From: Flavobacterium frigoritolerans
GTDB taxonomy: Bacteria; Bacteroidota; Bacteroidia; Flavobacteriales; Flavobacteriaceae
DNA: 64,000 nucleotides
Direction of reading: 5' to 3'
Assembly (NCBI RefSeq): GCF_025847275.1
Contig: NZ_JAOZEV010000002.1
Location: 1-64,000 of the forward strand
Positions 36,856 through 45,204 of the stretch are shown here, in pieces. A program made the position numbers and the translations under genes. Position 1 is the stretch's first letter. Each line of letters opens with the position of its first letter. A model generated the notes under the pieces. That model did no database searches, was not told the origin of the DNA, and saw only the letters and a program-made list of their open reading frames with translations.

Positions 36856-37852
36856 AATTTAAAATTGTTGTATCAAAATTATTTTGATAATTAATAAAAG
36901 AACTTTTTATCGGCAAATAATATAATTGCGGCGCAATATTAGTGTCTTTTAACCGAACATAATCCTTTTCGGTTGTAATAATTTTATCTTCTTTTGCTTT
37001 ATTCGCAATCGTTGTAATATCTGCCTCTGTAAAATGATGATGATCAGGGAATGTAAGACATTCGTCATCATTAGATTTTAAAAACTTAAAAAATGGAGCT
37101 GGTTTTGCAATTCCTGCCAAAAGCAATTTTTTTTCATCCTTAATTGCTTCAACATCTAATTTTTCTTTTTGAGAATAAATACAATCATCATAATCAATAT
37201 AAGTAAAATAGAGTTCTTGCGAAGCTTTTAATTTTAATTTTCTACGAATATTTTCTTGCTCAGACTCCTCAAGATTAGATGGGCATTTGGTCACTACAAC
37301 AATGTTAGCCCGTTTTGCTCCGCTTCTACTCTCTCGCAAATTCCCAGTTGGCAACATCCAATCATCTACATACAAATCACCATACGAAGTTAGCAAAATA
37401 TAAAATCCTGCTTTAACTTTTCGATGTTGGAAAGCATCGTCAAGTAAAATAATCTCAGGCTTTTTAGATTGCGAAAGTAATTGCTGAATTCCATTTGTTC
37501 TATTTGCATCGACTGCAACTTGAATATTCTTAAACTTTTGAAAAAACTGAAAAGGTTCATCCCCTAATATGACAGCATTTGAAGTTTCATCAGCAAGAAC
37601 AAAGCCTTCTGATTGCCTCTTATATCCACGACTAAGAGTTGCAACCTGATATTTATTTGACAATAATCGAATTAAATATTCAATTTGAGGTGTTTTCCCA
37701 GTACCTCCCACACTAAGATTCCCAACTGCAATAATCGGAATATCAAATGAAGTTGATTTTAAAACCCCTTTATCGAAAAGAAAATTACGAATGCTAGTGA
37801 TGATTCCATATAAAATGGCAAATGGAAAAAGTATTTTTCGAAGTAAATTCAT
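36827..37852 (-). CDS. lpxK: Tetraacyldisaccharide 4'-kinase
   Basis: LpxK phosphorylates the 4' position of the lipid A disaccharide at the inner membrane. The 341-residue protein has an N-terminal membrane-associated helix (LLRKILFPFAILYGIITSIRNFLF, read as ILFPFAILYGIITSIRNFLF), the P-loop NLSVGGTGKTPQIEYL at about 43-58, and LDDAFQHRKVK (metal/nucleotide region). FPDHHHFTEADI and ITTEKDYVRL near the end are standard. It overlaps the purine phosphorylase gene by 29 bases. Confidence 0.94.
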   Translation of the reverse strand: MNLLRKILFPFAILYGIITSIRNFLFDKGVLKSTSFDIPIIAVGNLSVGGTGKTPQIEYLIRLLSNKYQVATLSRGYKRQSEGFVLADETSNAVILGDEPFQFFQKFKNIQVAVDANRTNGIQQLLSQSKKPEIILLDDAFQHRKVKAGFYILLTSYGDLYVDDWMLPTGNLRESRSGAKRANIVVVTKCPSNLEESEQENIRRKLKLKASQELYFTYIDYDDCIYSQKEKLDVEAIKDEKKLLLAGIAKPAPFFKFLKSNDDECLTFPDHHHFTEADITTIANKAKEDKIITTEKDYVRLKDTNIAPQLYYLPIKSSFINYQNNFDTTILNYVGKSSRNS

Positions 37853-37977
37853 AATACGAAAGTAAATTTTTTATTTCAAAGTTGATTTGTTTATTCGTTA
37901 ATTTGTTGTTCAGAAATTTGATTGGATTGTTTCATAATTACAAAATTCTAACAATCCAATCATCTAAAAATCTAAAA

Positions 37978-39072
37978 ATGAAAATACAAGAAATACTTTC
38001 TGTTCTTGAAGAAATGGCTCCTTTAGGCTATGCCGAAGATTTTGATAATGTTGGATTATTAGTAGGTAATTCGTCAACAGAAGCTACAGGAGTTTTGGTT
38101 TGTCATGATGCGCTTGAAAATGTAATTGATGAAGCTATTGTTAAAAGTTGCAATCTTGTTGTTTGTTTTCACCCCATTTTATTTTCTGGTATCAAAAAAA
38201 TAACTGGCAAAAATTATGTAGAACGTGCTATTCTTAAAGCTATAAAAAATGATATTGCTATTTACGCTGTTCATACTGCATTAGACAATCACTCCCAAGG
38301 TGTAAATAAAATATTCTGTGATGCTTTAGGTTTAATAAATACTAAAGTTCTGATTCCGAAACAAAACTACATTCAAAAATTAGTAACCTATACCGTTCCT
38401 GATAATTCTGAAAAAGTCCGTAATGCTTTATTTGAAGCTGGAGCAGGAAATATTGGTAATTATGACAATTGTAGCTTTAATACGGAAGGTTTTTTTACTT
38501 TTAAAGGAAACGAGAACAGCAATCCTGTAATTGGAGAAAAAGAAAAACTACATACTGGGAATGAAATAAAAATTGAAGTTGTTTTTGAAAAACATTTACA
38601 ATCAAAGATTTTAAAGGCTCTTTTTACTTCTCATATTTATGAAGAAGTCGCTTATGAAATTTACGATTTACAAAATGCGCACCAAAACATAGGTTTGGGT
38701 ATGATTGGAGAGTTTGAAATTCCGATGAACGAAACCGATTTTTTACCTTTTGTAAAAGAAAAAATGATAGCTAATGGCATTAGACACTCGGCCTATATCG
38801 GAAAAAAAATCCACAAAGTAGCTGTTCTTGGTGGTTCGGGAAGTTTTGCCATAAAAAATGCAATTCAGGCTGGAGCCGATGCTTTTTTAACAGCTGATTT
38901 AAAATACCATCAATTTTATGAAGCCGAAAATCGATTACTATTAGCCGATATTGGACATTTTGAAAGCGAACGCTATACAAAAAATTATATTGTTGATTAT
39001 CTTCGGAAAAAAATCCTTAATTTTGCAATCATTTTATCAGAAGAAAATACAAATCCAGTTAAGTACTTATAG
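37978..39072 (+). CDS. NIF3 / dinuclear metal-center family protein (YbgI/YqfO type)
   Basis: This 364-residue protein starts at the ATG at 37978 (MKIQEILSVLEEMAPLGYAE). The frame is open upstream to 37882, but that part does not look like a protein. The metal-binding motifs are VGLLVG near the start, VVCFHPILFSGIKKI, AVHTALDNHSQGVN, and DIGHFESER near the C-terminus. A central insertion (about residues 125-230) matches the YqfO-like PII-type domain. Family members are hexameric metalloproteins of uncertain activity, sometimes named GTP cyclohydrolase I type 2. It runs into the next gene with 3 bases between. Confidence 0.9.
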   Translation: MKIQEILSVLEEMAPLGYAEDFDNVGLLVGNSSTEATGVLVCHDALENVIDEAIVKSCNLVVCFHPILFSGIKKITGKNYVERAILKAIKNDIAIYAVHTALDNHSQGVNKIFCDALGLINTKVLIPKQNYIQKLVTYTVPDNSEKVRNALFEAGAGNIGNYDNCSFNTEGFFTFKGNENSNPVIGEKEKLHTGNEIKIEVVFEKHLQSKILKALFTSHIYEEVAYEIYDLQNAHQNIGLGMIGEFEIPMNETDFLPFVKEKMIANGIRHSAYIGKKIHKVAVLGGSGSFAIKNAIQAGADAFLTADLKYHQFYEAENRLLLADIGHFESERYTKNYIVDYLRKKILNFAIILSEENTNPVKYL

Positions 39073-39075
39073 AAT

Positions 39076-39855
39076 ATGGCGAATACGAAAGAATTAAGTG
39101 TTGAGGACAAGTTAAGAGCAATTTACGATTTACAGCTAATTGACTCTAGAATTGACGAAATCAGAAACGTAAGAGGAGAACTTCCATTAGAGGTGGAAGA
39201 TTTAGAAGATGAAGTTGCAGGTTTAGGCACACGTTCAGAAAAATTGAAAAGCGAACTAGAAATAGTTGAAGAGCAAATCAAAACTAGAAAAAATGCTATT
39301 GATGATCATAAAGAAGCCATCAAAAAGTATACAAAACAACAAGAATCAGTTCGCAACAATAGAGAATTTAACTCTTTGACAAAAGAAGTTGAATTTCAAG
39401 AATTAGAAATTCAATTGGCTGAAAAGCAAATCAAAGAAATGAAAGTTTCTATTGAGCATAAAAAAGAAGTTATCACTGGCTTAAAAGAAAGACTTGAATC
39501 TAAGAGTTCACATCTAAAACATAAAAAGTCTGAATTGGATGCGATTATGGCTGAAACTCAAAAAGAAGAAATCTTCTTATCTGAAAAATCAGCTGAGTAC
39601 GAAGGTCTAATCGAAGAGCGTTTATTAGCAGCTTACAAACGAATCAGAACTAGTGTTCGTAACGGTTTGGCAGTAGTATCTATTGAAAGAGGTGCATCAG
39701 CAGGTTCTTTCTTTACTATCCCACCACAGACTCAAGTTGAGATTGCATCTAGAAAAAAGATCATCACTGATGAGCATTCTGGAAGAATCCTAGTTGATAG
39801 TACATTAGCAGACGAAGAAAGAGAAAAAATGGATCAATTATTTTCTAAATTCTAA
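39076..39855 (+). CDS. Coiled-coil protein with degenerate zinc-ribbon domain
   Basis: This 259-residue protein has a long charged coiled coil (residues of about 10-185), followed by a C-terminal domain of the type normally called a C4 zinc ribbon (zf-RING_7). In the usual form the end reads CGGC...IPPQ...C..CGRIL. Here it is RGASAGSFFTIPPQTQVEIA and DEHSGRILVD, so all four cysteines are absent. The fold may persist without zinc. It is paired with the NIF3 gene (3-base gap), as in many bacteria. The function is unknown. Confidence 0.85.
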   Translation: MANTKELSVEDKLRAIYDLQLIDSRIDEIRNVRGELPLEVEDLEDEVAGLGTRSEKLKSELEIVEEQIKTRKNAIDDHKEAIKKYTKQQESVRNNREFNSLTKEVEFQELEIQLAEKQIKEMKVSIEHKKEVITGLKERLESKSSHLKHKKSELDAIMAETQKEEIFLSEKSAEYEGLIEERLLAAYKRIRTSVRNGLAVVSIERGASAGSFFTIPPQTQVEIASRKKIITDEHSGRILVDSTLADEEREKMDQLFSKF

Positions 39856-39862
39856 ATAATAT

Positions 39863-39889
39863 AAAGCCTCGAAATTCGGGGCTTTTTTT
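39863..39889 (+). terminator. Rho-independent terminator after the coiled-coil gene
   Basis: AAAGCCTCGAA pairs with TTCGGGGCTTT (one G-T pair) and ends in a 7-T run. Confidence 0.82.
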
Positions 39890-39907
39890 ATATTAAAAAT
39901 TACAATT

Positions 39908-40762
39908 TTGGGACTTAAAGAAAGTATTCGTTTCATAACACTAAAATCTGTTGGGCAATATATTAACTTTTTGAGTTATGTTCGTCCGCAAAAAGCAGCT
40001 CAAATTTCTTACGCTCTGTTTAGCCAACCAAGAGAAGGCAGATTAAATAAAGACAGCTTACCTCAAATATTACAAAATACTAAAACAGAGACTTTTTATC
40101 ATAACGAGCATCATTTTCAAACTTACATTTGGGAAGGAAATGAAACTAAAATTCTACTCGTTCATGGCTGGGAAAGCAATGCTGCACGCTGGCAAAAAAC
40201 ACTACCTCACTTACAAAAATCCGGAAGTACTATTATTGCTATCGATGCTCCTGCTCACGGACAAAGTAGCGGCAAAGAGTTCAACGTACCTCTTTATGCT
40301 GAGTTCATTAACAAAGCGGTACAAAAATACCATCCCACAATTATAATTGGCCATTCTATTGGAGGAGCAGCGTGTGTCTATCATCAACACTTGTTCCCTG
40401 AAACTAGTATTCAGAAAATGGTTATTCTAGGAGCTCCATCCGATTTACAAACCCTTATTAATAATTACATTGCGATGTTAAGTCTAAACGAGAAAATGAT
40501 TTCTCTTTTGGAGAATCGTTTTGTCAATCGTTTCAACTTTAAACTAGAAGATTTCTCTGGAAAAAAGTTCGCTTCAAATTTTACTGTAAAAGGACTAATC
40601 GCACACGATACTGCCGATAATGTTGTTGCTTTTGAAGAAGGAGAAAAAATAGCCAGCACATGGAAAAATAGTGAATTCATCGCTACAAATGGACTAGGTC
40701 ATGGTATGCATGATGATGAGTTATACCAAAAAGTAGTTAATTTTTTGTTTTCAGAAGTTTGA
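39908..40762 (+). CDS. Alpha/beta hydrolase
   Basis: This 284-residue protein has the alpha/beta hydrolase fold: oxyanion-side motif LLVHGWESNAARW, IAIDAPAHGQSSG, the nucleophile elbow IIGHSIGGAA (Ser in GHSIGG), the acid region AHDTADNVVAFEEG and the histidine in NGLGHGMHDDE. The start appears to be a TTG at 39908 (coding MGLKESIRF...), since no ATG lies early in the frame. It begins only 19 bases after a terminator. The substrate is unknown. A 104-base octamer repeat begins 6 bases after its stop codon. Confidence 0.87.
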   Translation: MGLKESIRFITLKSVGQYINFLSYVRPQKAAQISYALFSQPREGRLNKDSLPQILQNTKTETFYHNEHHFQTYIWEGNETKILLVHGWESNAARWQKTLPHLQKSGSTIIAIDAPAHGQSSGKEFNVPLYAEFINKAVQKYHPTIIIGHSIGGAACVYHQHLFPETSIQKMVILGAPSDLQTLINNYIAMLSLNEKMISLLENRFVNRFNFKLEDFSGKKFASNFTVKGLIAHDTADNVVAFEEGEKIASTWKNSEFIATNGLGHGMHDDELYQKVVNFLFSEV

Positions 40763-40768
40763 TTTGAA

Positions 40769-40872
40769 GGTTCTAAGGTTCTAAGGTTCTAAGGTTCTAA
40801 GGTTCTAAGGTTCTAAGGTTCTAAGGTTCTAAGGTTCTAAGGTTCTAAGGTTCTAAGGTTCTAAGGTTCTAA
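40769..40872. repeat. Tandem repeat: 13 exact copies of GGTTCTAA
   Basis: The octamer GGTTCTAA occurs 13 times without a mismatch over 104 bases. It is followed by a hairpin terminator and then by a decayed array of TCTAA units (about 40911-40965, with AGTCTAA, ATTCTAA and AGTTCTAA). It lies between a hydrolase gene and rluF. Such a perfect short repeat is expected to vary in copy number between strains. Confidence 0.95.
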
Positions 40873-40891
40873 AAAAGCATTCTGCTTTTTT
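40871..40891 (+). terminator. Rho-independent terminator after the octamer repeat
   Basis: AAAAAAGCA and TGCTTTTTT enclose TTC. The 3' T-run is part of the stem. It would end transcription from the hydrolase gene after the repeat. Confidence 0.7.
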
Positions 40892-40984
40892 AGTTCTTCT
40901 AATAATCCATCAGTCAAAAAGGTCTAACAATCTAAGAAGTCTAAATTCTAAAAGTTCTAAAATCCAAGATGTCTATTTTTTGAT

Positions 40985-40992
40985 TACTTTTG
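40985..40992 (+). promoter_or_regulatory. -7 box almost touching the rluF start codon
   Basis: TACTTTTG fits TAnnTTTG and ends 4 bases before the ATG at 40997. Transcription would begin at or within a base or two of the start codon, so the mRNA may be leaderless. No TTG partner was seen. Confidence 0.5.
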
Positions 40993-40996
40993 CACT

Positions 40997-41809
40997 ATGG
41001 AAGAAAATCTAAAACGCCTCAACAAATTCATTGGAGAAACTGGATATTGTTCTCGTCGTGAAGCTGACAAACTAATCGAAGAAAGACGCGTAACCATAAA
41101 CGGAGTTGTACCCGAAATGGGAACGAAAGTTTCACCTGATGATGAAATACGCATAGACGGAAAGTTAATCGTAGAAAAACACGAAAAACCCGTTTATTTG
41201 GCTTTTAATAAACCTGCCGGAATAGAATGCACCACTAATCTAGAGGTACGTAATAATATCGTAGACTACATTAACTATCCTAAACGTATTTTTCCAATTG
41301 GAAGATTAGATAAAGCGAGTGAAGGGTTAATTTTTATGACCAATGATGGTGATATCGTAAACAAAATTCTACGCGCAAGAAATAATCACGAAAAAGAATA
41401 TACTGTAACTGTAAACAAACCTATAACGGATCGTTTTATTGAACGAATGGGAAATGGAGTACCTATTCTTGACACGGTAACCAAAAAATGTAAGGTAGAA
41501 CAAATAAGCAAGTACATTTTTAAAATTATCCTAACTCAAGGTTTAAATCGTCAGATTCGTAGAATGGCTGAATATTTAGGATATGAGGTTACTGCCTTAA
41601 AACGTATTCGTATTATTAATATTTCTCTTGATGTTCCTGTAGGTCGCTACCGTGATTTAACTGATGCTGAGATTAAAGAATTAAATGAGCTTATTGAGCC
41701 ATCAAGTAAAACTGAAGAAGCAAGTTTACCTAAGATTGAAACTCCAAAAAGAAGAACAGAATTCATAAAAAAAGAGGATCCCCGATTTAAAAAAAGAGGT
41801 GATTATTAA
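40997..41809 (+). CDS. rluF: 23S rRNA pseudouridine synthase, RluF-like
   Basis: This 270-residue enzyme has an N-terminal S4 RNA-binding domain ([20 protein letters not shown]) and an RsuA-type catalytic domain. [20 protein letters not shown] carries the catalytic Asp, and [17 protein letters not shown] is the family signature. The S4 opening and sequence favour RluF, which modifies U2604, over RluB. The C-terminal tail of about 35 residues is basic and rich in Lys and Arg ([19 protein letters not shown]). Confidence 0.85.
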   Translation: MEENLKRLNKFIGETGYCSRREADKLIEERRVTINGVVPEMGTKVSPDDEIRIDGKLIVEKHEKPVYLAFNKPAGIECTTNLEVRNNIVDYINYPKRIFPIGRLDKASEGLIFMTNDGDIVNKILRARNNHEKEYTVTVNKPITDRFIERMGNGVPILDTVTKKCKVEQISKYIFKIILTQGLNRQIRRMAEYLGYEVTALKRIRIINISLDVPVGRYRDLTDAEIKELNELIEPSSKTEEASLPKIETPKRRTEFIKKEDPRFKKRGDY

Positions 41810-41836
41810 TCTGGTGTTCTTATAAATCTATAATAC

Positions 41837-41869
41837 AAAAGCCTGAAACTTAAATTTCAGGCTTTTTTT
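41837..41869 (+). terminator. Rho-independent terminator after rluF
   Basis: AAAAGCCTGAAA pairs with TTTCAGGCTTTT, followed by a T-run. Confidence 0.85.
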
Positions 41870-41986
41870 CTACATTTTTTTTTAACTAACGAGTAATAAT
41901 TACTTAATGCTATTTGGCATTTGATTCCATTACTATTCTTTTAATACTCTTATATTTTAAAAGTACCTCCAGCTCTTTTTCCAGTA

Positions 41987-42271
41987 TTAAATCCTTGTTA
42001 TTTTAACAAGATGCGGATTCCCTACTAATGGTTTAAAAATCTTTACTATAGCTTCATAAGCAATCTCAGAAGACAGAGTCGATGCAGTACATCTAAAACG
42101 ATAATTCGTTCCTGCTAGCTCATGTGTAGCAACTGCACTGGGAATATACTTTACTCCTGCACAACCTTCCAAGACCTGTTTGAATATTAATAAATCTGCA
42201 GTTTTAGGTTTACGGAAATCTGTCCATTCACCAATTATTGGCTCATGGTTTATTAGGGCTTGACTTGACAT
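41987..42271 (-). CDS. Small hypothetical protein, 94 aa, cystatin-like look
   Basis: This 94-residue cytosolic-looking protein starts MSSQALINHEPIIGEWTDFR. The middle section AVATHELAGTNYRFRCTAST resembles the strand-turn-strand of cystatin-like folds, where QxVxG precedes NY and a second strand. The helix before it (LLIFKQVLEGCAGV) and the strand after it (SSEIAYEAIVKIFKPL) also fit. This is a fold guess only. The gene is downstream of the LytTR two-component genes on the same strand. A direct repeat at 42482-42511 with LytTR geometry lies 211 bases upstream of its start. Confidence 0.65.
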   Translation of the reverse strand: MSSQALINHEPIIGEWTDFRKPKTADLLIFKQVLEGCAGVKYIPSAVATHELAGTNYRFRCTASTLSSEIAYEAIVKIFKPLVGNPHLVKITRI

Positions 42272-42557
42272 AATATTGTAATTTAATTGTTTTTCGTCCT
42301 ACTCATAAGGCTTTTCGGATGCGCCACGTTTTTAAAGCGGATACTAGATTCCACATTAACCCATTTACTTATTTAATAAACATCAATCAAGTAAAAAGTC
42401 TTTCGAGAAGTTGAATTATGCTAGCCTTATTCAATTCCCTAGAATAAAACTACTGTACAATTAAACCTGTAAATACAAAAATGTCATGAGAACGGAAATC
42501 ATTGTCATGAAAAGCAAAAAAAGCGGTACAGAAATTTTACTATGTACCTAAATAAGC
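42272..42557. other. Upstream region of the 94-aa gene
   Basis: This gene-free stretch of about 285 bases contains a possible -7 box on the minus strand (TAGTTTTA, 42452-42445) and a pair of 9-base direct repeats at 42482-42511. With that promoter the leader would be about 170 bases long. No ORF of note. Confidence 0.4.
42482..42511. promoter_or_regulatory. Direct repeat with LytTR-operator geometry
   Basis: TGTCATGAG (42482-42490) and TGTCATGAA (42503-42511) are separated by 12 bases, so they lie 21 bases or two helical turns apart. LytTR regulators such as AgrA bind pairs of 9-base direct repeats with this spacing. The LytTR gene is next door. A promoter could lie at about -42 to -71 relative to a possible TAGTTTTA-driven start. 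Binding is not shown. Confidence 0.45.
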
Positions 42558-42591
42558 AAAAAAAGCCTCATTCATTAGTATGAAAGAGGCT
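42558..42591 (-). terminator. Terminator of the kinase-LytTR operon
   Basis: AGCCTC and GAGGCT enclose an inner TTCAT/ATGAA stem. On the minus strand a 7-T run follows. It lies 30 bases after the LytTR stop codon. Confidence 0.82.
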
Positions 42592-42620
42592 GTAGTTATG
42601 GAGTAACATATGAAATAAAA

Positions 42621-43367
42621 CTACCTCAATATGCGAAATTTTTTCACAAAGTCTTTGTATTTATCACTTAATACAACTTTATGATTTCCTTTTAAAACAA
42701 CCAGATTATCATTAACTACTATCTCTTCTATCTTACTTAAGTTTACAATATAATTACGGTGTGTTTGACTAAATTTATTCGGATCCAAAAACTGAATTAT
42801 TTTAGTTAGCGATATTAAGATTACAAATTTTTCAACCTCAGTTATTATATTACAATACCTGTCTTCTACTTCTATGTATACAATATCTCCTATTCGAACT
42901 TTTTTTAACGATTTATTTTTTTTAATAAAAAGATAATCGTCACTTATAACAGTATCTTGCTCTTCGCTAACAAAAACATTAGTTTGACCGTAAAATTTCT
43001 CGACTGCCATTTCCAGCGCATACAAGATTTCAAGCTCATTGAATGGCTTTAATAAAAAACTAAAAGGCTTGGTAAGTTTAGCCCTTTCAAAAATCTGACG
43101 ATCCTTAGAACTCGTCAGGAAAACAAATGGCTTTAATCCGTTAGGAACAATATTAATTGTTTCTGCAAAAGTAACTCCGTCTGGTTTTCCGTCTAAAAAA
43201 ACATCGATAACCACAACATCAATCGCATTATTATAAAACAACGTTAATGCTTCATTATAAGTAGGTGCAATGCCCACAATATTATAATTATTAGCGGTAA
43301 GCACTTTTACAAGCGCATCGCTTTCTGCTGGAGTATCTTCGATAATAAGTACATTTATATTATCCAT
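42621..43367 (-). CDS. LytTR-family response regulator
   Basis: This 248-residue regulator has an N-terminal receiver (residues 1-125; LIIEDTPAESDALVKVL, phosphoacceptor VVIDVFLDGKPDG, LTSSKDRQ, and LLKPF) and a C-terminal LytTR DNA-binding domain (about 140-245; YLFIKKNKSLKKVRIGDIVY, IEVEDRYCNIITE, KFSQTHRNYIVNLSKIEEIV). The gene overlaps the upstream histidine kinase by 8 bases, so the two form a pair. A nearby direct repeat is a candidate binding site. Confidence 0.94.
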   Translation of the reverse strand: MDNINVLIIEDTPAESDALVKVLTANNYNIVGIAPTYNEALTLFYNNAIDVVVIDVFLDGKPDGVTFAETINIVPNGLKPFVFLTSSKDRQIFERAKLTKPFSFLLKPFNELEILYALEMAVEKFYGQTNVFVSEEQDTVISDDYLFIKKNKSLKKVRIGDIVYIEVEDRYCNIITEVEKFVILISLTKIIQFLDPNKFSQTHRNYIVNLSKIEEIVVNDNLVVLKGNHKVVLSDKYKDFVKKFRILR

Positions 43368-45102
43368 GATTTTTAAACTTTTGTAATACTATAATTATTT
43401 TAGTTCCAACATTTTCTTCACTCTCAATTTCTAATCTACCGCCATTTTTATAGATCATACTTTTGCATAATTGCATTCCTAATCCAGTTCCTATTGTATC
43501 ATCGTTTTTCTTTTTAGAAAGCAATGCCGTTTTTTTCAATAGTTCTTCTTGCGTAGAAGCGCTCATTCCTAATCCAGTATCTTCGATAACTAAATAACAA
43601 AAATCATCGTCTGAATCTCGTGTATAAATCGAAATCTTGCCATTGTCTTTAGTAAACTTAATTGCATTGTCTAATATATTACGAATGATTATTTTAAGCG
43701 AATCCATATCGGCAAATACATAATCGGTAGTTGAAACTCTATTTTCAAAACTGATGTTTCTATTTATCATTAATGGGTTGTAATTATATTCTACGTGTTT
43801 CACAATTGTCGCCAAATGGAGCGATTCCTGAGAAAAATAAGTTTGTTTCGTTTGTAATAAAGCCCAATTGAGTAAATTGTCTAATAAATTATAAGCTCCA
43901 TTGGCAATCGCACTATTATTATGTAGTTGTGTATCTAACTCAGTATAATTCTTGGTTTCCAGATTTTCGATTAATTTACTGTTACTTGTTTTTAAAGCAT
44001 TAACCGAAGATCGTAGATCATGACTAACTATAGAAAATAATTTGTCTTTTGTAGCGTTCAATTTGTCTAACTCATCTTTTTGAGCTAGTATAATTTTGTT
44101 GTTTCTTATCTTTTGTCTGTAATAATAAACTCCTGTTCCAAATAAGATTAGTAATAACACTGAAGAAAACAACAAACCATTTCTCTCGGCTACTTTTACC
44201 TTATTCTCAGCCTCGAGTACATTGACTTCTTTTTGTTTTTGCTTTATTGCAAATTTCTTTTCGAGTTCGGCTATTGCCCAGACTTTATTCTGATCATTTA
44301 AAGAGTCTTTCCACTTTTCGTATTCTTTACGATATGTCAATGCTAAAGGAAAATTTTTCCTATTTTCCTCCACTACTGCCATATTCATTGCAGCAGTTTT
44401 CTTTATTCCGAATGATTTCACTTTCTTAGAAAGCTGATATCCCTTCTCAAAATAAGGAATTGCAAGATTATCTTTATATTGATTATAATATAAATTAGCA
44501 ATATCCATATAAGACCCTATTAATAATAAAGTATCTTTTTCGATTTCTTGTAATTTAGCACCTTTAAACAAATACTCCTCTGCTTTATTGAATTTATCAA
44601 GATGTAAATAACACAATCCTATATTGTGTAAAACAGTACTTTTTTTAAAATCGTAATTAGATACATTGGGTAATTTCTCTATCTCTTCAAAATATTGCAA
44701 AGCATTTTGAAACTCATTTTGCGCTAATGTAATTTCACCTAATTTCATTTTCACTTTATAAAAAAACTGAAAATTATTAGAAATTTCATTCAACTCCTTT
44801 TTAGATTCATTGAATAGCTTTTTTTCTTTAAAACTAATCCCTCTAAAATAATGACAATAATCTATAAGTTCTTTATTTTTTGCATCACTTATCTCTTTCA
44901 TTGAATAAACAAGTGTTGAATCCCAATTACTCTGTCTGAAAAATATTTGAGCTTTTTTAAAATTGACACTCTCTTTAAACTTTTCAGATTTTGCTTTAAT
45001 TATTATTTCCATTAAACCTCCAACATCTTGCTGCTCTTGAGAAAAAAGAGATAAAGTAAAAAAAAATAATATTGAAGCAGCAAATAATCTAATTTTAGTC
45101 AT
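43360..45102 (-). CDS. TPR sensor histidine kinase
   Basis: This 580-residue kinase starts with a signal peptide (LFAASILFFFTLSLFSQ) and a periplasmic TPR region of about 25-290. One membrane helix lies at about 308-328 (LLFSSVLLLILFGTGVYYY). The kinase core has H-box LFSIVSHDLRSSVNAL at about 355-370, then N-box ILDNAIKFTKDNG and G-boxes EDTGLGM and GTGLGMQLCK. It is unusual only in RSSV in place of the common RTPL. The LytTR regulator overlaps its 3' end. Its ligand is unknown. Confidence 0.93.
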   Translation of the reverse strand: MTKIRLFAASILFFFTLSLFSQEQQDVGGLMEIIIKAKSEKFKESVNFKKAQIFFRQSNWDSTLVYSMKEISDAKNKELIDYCHYFRGISFKEKKLFNESKKELNEISNNFQFFYKVKMKLGEITLAQNEFQNALQYFEEIEKLPNVSNYDFKKSTVLHNIGLCYLHLDKFNKAEEYLFKGAKLQEIEKDTLLLIGSYMDIANLYYNQYKDNLAIPYFEKGYQLSKKVKSFGIKKTAAMNMAVVEENRKNFPLALTYRKEYEKWKDSLNDQNKVWAIAELEKKFAIKQKQKEVNVLEAENKVKVAERNGLLFSSVLLLILFGTGVYYYRQKIRNNKIILAQKDELDKLNATKDKLFSIVSHDLRSSVNALKTSNSKLIENLETKNYTELDTQLHNNSAIANGAYNLLDNLLNWALLQTKQTYFSQESLHLATIVKHVEYNYNPLMINRNISFENRVSTTDYVFADMDSLKIIIRNILDNAIKFTKDNGKISIYTRDSDDDFCYLVIEDTGLGMSASTQEELLKKTALLSKKKNDDTIGTGLGMQLCKSMIYKNGGRLEIESEENVGTKIIIVLQKFKNHG

Positions 45103-45204
45103 TATACTCTTAACCTTTATGTTTTATAGATTAGAAATTATATAAAAGCGATATAGAACTTATCTATCCCGCTTTATATATCTTAAATAACAAATCTTTA
45201 CTAG

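Noticed and set aside
37882..37977. An upstream start for the NIF3-family gene
   Set aside because: The extra 32 residues are hydrophobic and low in quality, while the ATG at 37978 begins at the normal family opening.
40769..40872. A CRISPR-like array
   Set aside because: The unit is only 8 bases with no spacers, so it is a simple tandem repeat.
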